Under the pieces are notes generated by a model. That model worked only from the letters and a program-made list of their open reading frames with translations. It did not search any database and was not told the DNA's origin. A program made the translations under genes and the position numbers. DNA of 7,649 nucleotides from an uncultured Clostridia bacterium (lineage in GTDB: Bacteria; Bacillota; Clostridia; Oscillospirales; Ruminococcaceae), in the NCBI GenBank assembly GCA_945933905.1, contig CAMEQX010000058.1:1-7649 (forward strand). The letters run 5' to 3'. This document shows, one piece after another, positions 5,718-7,649 of this stretch (position 1 is its first letter; each line of letters begins with the position of its first letter).

Positions 5718-6263
5718 ATGGAAAATAAAGTTTGCGTTGCAAAAACTATCAAGAAAATGAAAACTAGTGATTTCGTGCTGAATTGTAAAATGCCTATGGG
5801 TTATGTTTACGGCTATCCCGTTCTTCAGATACGAAACGGTTCTCTGTGTATGAAAATTCCGTTTTTAAGGTACAAGGTCACAGGAAAACCCGACCAGACG
5901 CTTGTTTTCCCGATACGCTATTCGGTAACAATGGAGCTGCCCGAGGAGCGTTTCGTTGAGTTTAACGATTACGCATATGATAACAGATTTGCCGATGTTG
6001 ATTTTGACAAGGCTGTTGGCTTGTTCAGACATGAGAGCGTAAAATCGCTCAACAAGAAAGAGTATGAGGCAAAACGTGCCGAGCTGTTCGGACTGTACGA
6101 TAAACTTGCCGCATCTCTTTTGAACGGTGAGGAGTTTACCGCCGAAGATAATGCCAAGATGAAGGATATGCTCCAAATGCTTGTTGAGCCGTCACTTTTG
6201 CCGATTTACAAGGTTCTTGATAAGGACTTTTACGAAAAATATCTGAGAAACAATGAGGTGTGA
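5718..6263 (+). CDS. Uncharacterised soluble protein between peptidase and dynamin genes
   Basis: I do not recognise this 181-residue product. Residues 1-75 look beta-rich, with alternating hydrophobic strands such as YVYGYPVLQI and LVFPIRYSVTMEL. Residues 95-181 look helical and charged, with an ALFGLYDKLAASLL-like helix near 121-135 and a C-terminal YKVLDKDFYEKYL. There is no signal peptide, membrane helix or obvious catalytic motif. ATG 5718 is preferred: an earlier in-frame TTG at 5679 would overlap the peptidase gene by 14 bases and add an unlike extension. The ribosome binding site (AAAGTGAG, 5701-5708) is weak, so translation may depend on coupling to the upstream gene, whose stop is 25 bases before. 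The next gene begins 2 bases after its stop. Tight spacing argues for a role with the GTPase or the peptidase, for instance as an adaptor; this is inference. Confidence 0.85.
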   Translation: MENKVCVAKTIKKMKTSDFVLNCKMPMGYVYGYPVLQIRNGSLCMKIPFLRYKVTGKPDQTLVFPIRYSVTMELPEERFVEFNDYAYDNRFADVDFDKAVGLFRHESVKSLNKKEYEAKRAELFGLYDKLAASLLNGEEFTAEDNAKMKDMLQMLVEPSLLPIYKVLDKDFYEKYLRNNEV

Positions 6264-6265
6264 AT

Positions 6266-7649
6266 ATGGGAAAGGTTGTACAAAAGGATTTCTTTAAGAA
6301 TAACTCTGACGAGCAGATTCAGCCCAAACCCGTCTCCAAAACTGATGTAACCGGACAATCGGCTAAACCGGCAGCTCCGGTAAGTAAGCAGATTCCTGTT
6401 AGCAGACAGCCCGGTTCTGCCGGAAAACAATCAGTGACACCAATTTCAAAGGCGCGCATTTCTCCAATGCAAATCAGCACAAATGTTATGAATGCACTCA
6501 AGCAAACGTCAAAGGTTCTGGTTGCTTGCGGGCGTGAAAAGGCAGCAAAGGAGATTGACGGAATCTACCTTCGCGGCACGAGAAATATGTTTTCCGTAGC
6601 GGTTGTCGGAGAGTTCAGCCGTGGAAAAAGTACGTTTATAAACGGGTTGATTGGAAAGGAAGTTCTTCCTGTTGGAGATCTCCCGACAACGGCTATGCTT
6701 ACACACATCAAATACAGCACCAAGGAATCTATGGTACATATTGATTGCTCGGGTAATATGATTTCACTTCCGCCTGTTCAGGAGTCCTGGGAGGGTCTTA
6801 CTGCGGATAATTTCGGTCAGCGTGACCCCGAGGGCAGCGTACATATCGGATTAAAACATCGTTGGCTTGGTGAAAACAACATTGAGATTATGGATACGCC
6901 CGGAGCAGGCGACCTTGAACAACGCCGTGCACAGCTTATTGGAGAAGCGCTGCTTGGAAGTGACGGTGCGATTATCACAGTAAGTGCAGCTGCGCCGCTC
7001 AGTCTTACTGAAAAGACTTTTATCGAGGAGCGTCTTTTGACGAGAAAAACCCCGTTTTTGATGTTGGTTATCACGAAATTGGACACTATTCGTAAAAGAG
7101 AGCGCGCGTCAGTTGTTGAGTATGTAAAGAATAAGCTTAAATCATGGAAACTTGATATTCCTGTGTTTATCCCGAAGGAAGTTGAATTTGATGACGACAG
7201 CTATAACAGCATTATGGGCTATGATAAAATCAAAGCGCAAATTCTTTCGTGGATAAACGATGAGCAGCGTGTTAAGCTTACTGAGGCTTGGATTTCTGCA
7301 CAGGCGACAGCGGTTATCGAGCGCGAGCTTGCTGCTTTGAAAGAACAAGAAACTTTGCTTGGAGTTTCTGATGATAAGAAACGTGCGGAACTGATTGATG
7401 CGAAAAAAGCTAGTCTGAAGAATGCCGAAAAAATCTGGGATAATCTTTGCGAGGAAATGAAGAACAGAGGAAATCTCTGCTTTGAAAAGATTTATGAGAG
7501 TATCCAAAACAGTACGGCTGCCATCACGGAACGACTTCAATATGAGGCGGGACACGCGAATGCCCCTGAAAAGTGGTATAAGGAGGACTTGCCGTACCGT
7601 TTGAAGATTGAGCTTACGAATATGTCTGTCAGCGTAACAAATCTGATGA
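6266..7649 (+). CDS. Dynamin-like large GTPase, 3' end beyond the window
   Basis: 461 residues are visible and the frame is open at the window edge. The GTPase domain has all four motifs: P-loop GEFSRGKST (115-123), switch I Thr in LPTTA (139-143), DTPG (210-213) and TKLD (270-273). GEFSRGKST with PTTA is the typical form of bacterial dynamin-family proteins, which bind membranes and couple GTP hydrolysis to assembly or fission. From about 332 on the sequence is helical and charged, as expected for the stalk/assembly region. Residues 1-66 form a Lys/Pro/Ser/Gln-rich, probably disordered extension before the GTPase domain. ATG 6266 follows GAGGTG at 6255-6260, which overlaps the end of the upstream gene, 2 bases after its stop, indicating co-transcription and probably translational coupling. 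Bacterial dynamins often occur as neighbouring pairs, so a second may follow. A membrane-inserting paddle cannot be judged from this part. Confidence 0.93.
   Translation, partial: MGKVVQKDFFKNNSDEQIQPKPVSKTDVTGQSAKPAAPVSKQIPVSRQPGSAGKQSVTPISKARISPMQISTNVMNALKQTSKVLVACGREKAAKEIDGIYLRGTRNMFSVAVVGEFSRGKSTFINGLIGKEVLPVGDLPTTAMLTHIKYSTKESMVHIDCSGNMISLPPVQESWEGLTADNFGQRDPEGSVHIGLKHRWLGENNIEIMDTPGAGDLEQRRAQLIGEALLGSDGAIITVSAAAPLSLTEKTFIEERLLTRKTPFLMLVITKLDTIRKRERASVVEYVKNKLKSWKLDIPVFIPKEVEFDDDSYNSIMGYDKIKAQILSWINDEQRVKLTEAWISAQATAVIERELAALKEQETLLGVSDDKKRAELIDAKKASLKNAEKIWDNLCEEMKNRGNLCFEKIYESIQNSTAAITERLQYEAGHANAPEKWYKEDLPYRLKIELTNMSVSVTNLM

Noticed and set aside
5694..5722. TTGACA with a 17-bp spacer and TATGGA at the peptidase/unknown gene junction
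   Set aside because: The -10 match is poor and it would start transcription inside the next gene's coding region, so it is most likely chance.
5312..5752. 146-residue minus-strand open frame
   Set aside because: It lies antisense to the peptidase domain, whose catalytic motifs clearly mark the + strand as coding.
7142..7555. 137-residue minus-strand open frame
   Set aside because: It is antisense to the dynamin-like gene, which reads without interruption through this region.
1..7649. CRISPR array, tRNA or rRNA
   Set aside because: No regularly spaced direct repeats outside coding repeats and no tRNA-like or rRNA-like sequence was seen on either strand.

Overview
The window looks like chromosome of a low-to-moderate GC Gram-positive anaerobe, most likely a gut member of the Clostridia (Ruminococcus/Oscillospiraceae type). 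The basis is strong AGGAGG ribosome binding sites, sigma-A promoters with near-consensus boxes and 17-bp spacers, a remnant of a PD-(D/E)XK transposase-type nuclease family common in such genomes, a LytTR regulator, and an acidic protein with calcium-binding repeats and a C39-like peptidase domain. The assignment is inference; there is no rRNA or other marker gene here. All supported genes lie on the + strand.

Layout. Bases 1-780 hold an unidentified gene end or open stretch (3-104), then a promoter and ribosome binding site joined directly to a 5'-truncated Rpn/PDDEXK_2-type nuclease gene (189-728), closed by a hairpin terminator. About 355 bases of AT-rich DNA with no convincing gene follow (780-1134). 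Next comes a consensus promoter driving two paralogous four-helix membrane proteins (1205-1840 and 1862-2629). Their cytosolic-looking tails are rich in Asn, Gly, Met and Pro; the second carries three 96-bp in-frame repeats. A strong intrinsic terminator ends this operon at 2643-2674. A separately promoted gene (2795-3514) encodes a LytTR-type DNA-binding regulator with a degenerate receiver-like N-terminus.

The most interesting part runs from the promoter at 3596-3624 to the window end. It looks like one operon of three genes with gaps of 25 and 2 bases. The first encodes a 667-residue protein with about 20 DxDxDG-type calcium-binding loops and a C-terminal C39-like cysteine peptidase domain, without any signal peptide. 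The second encodes an unrecognised soluble 181-residue protein. The third encodes a dynamin-like large GTPase with all four G motifs, cut off by the window edge.

Working model (inference): a calcium-responsive or calcium-stabilised peptidase, an accessory protein and a membrane-remodelling GTPase act together, perhaps in membrane stress or defence. The LytTR gene upstream is a plausible regulator; its promoter shares an ATTACCAAA word with the operon promoter. I do not recognise this combination as a characterised system, but I cannot search for it here.
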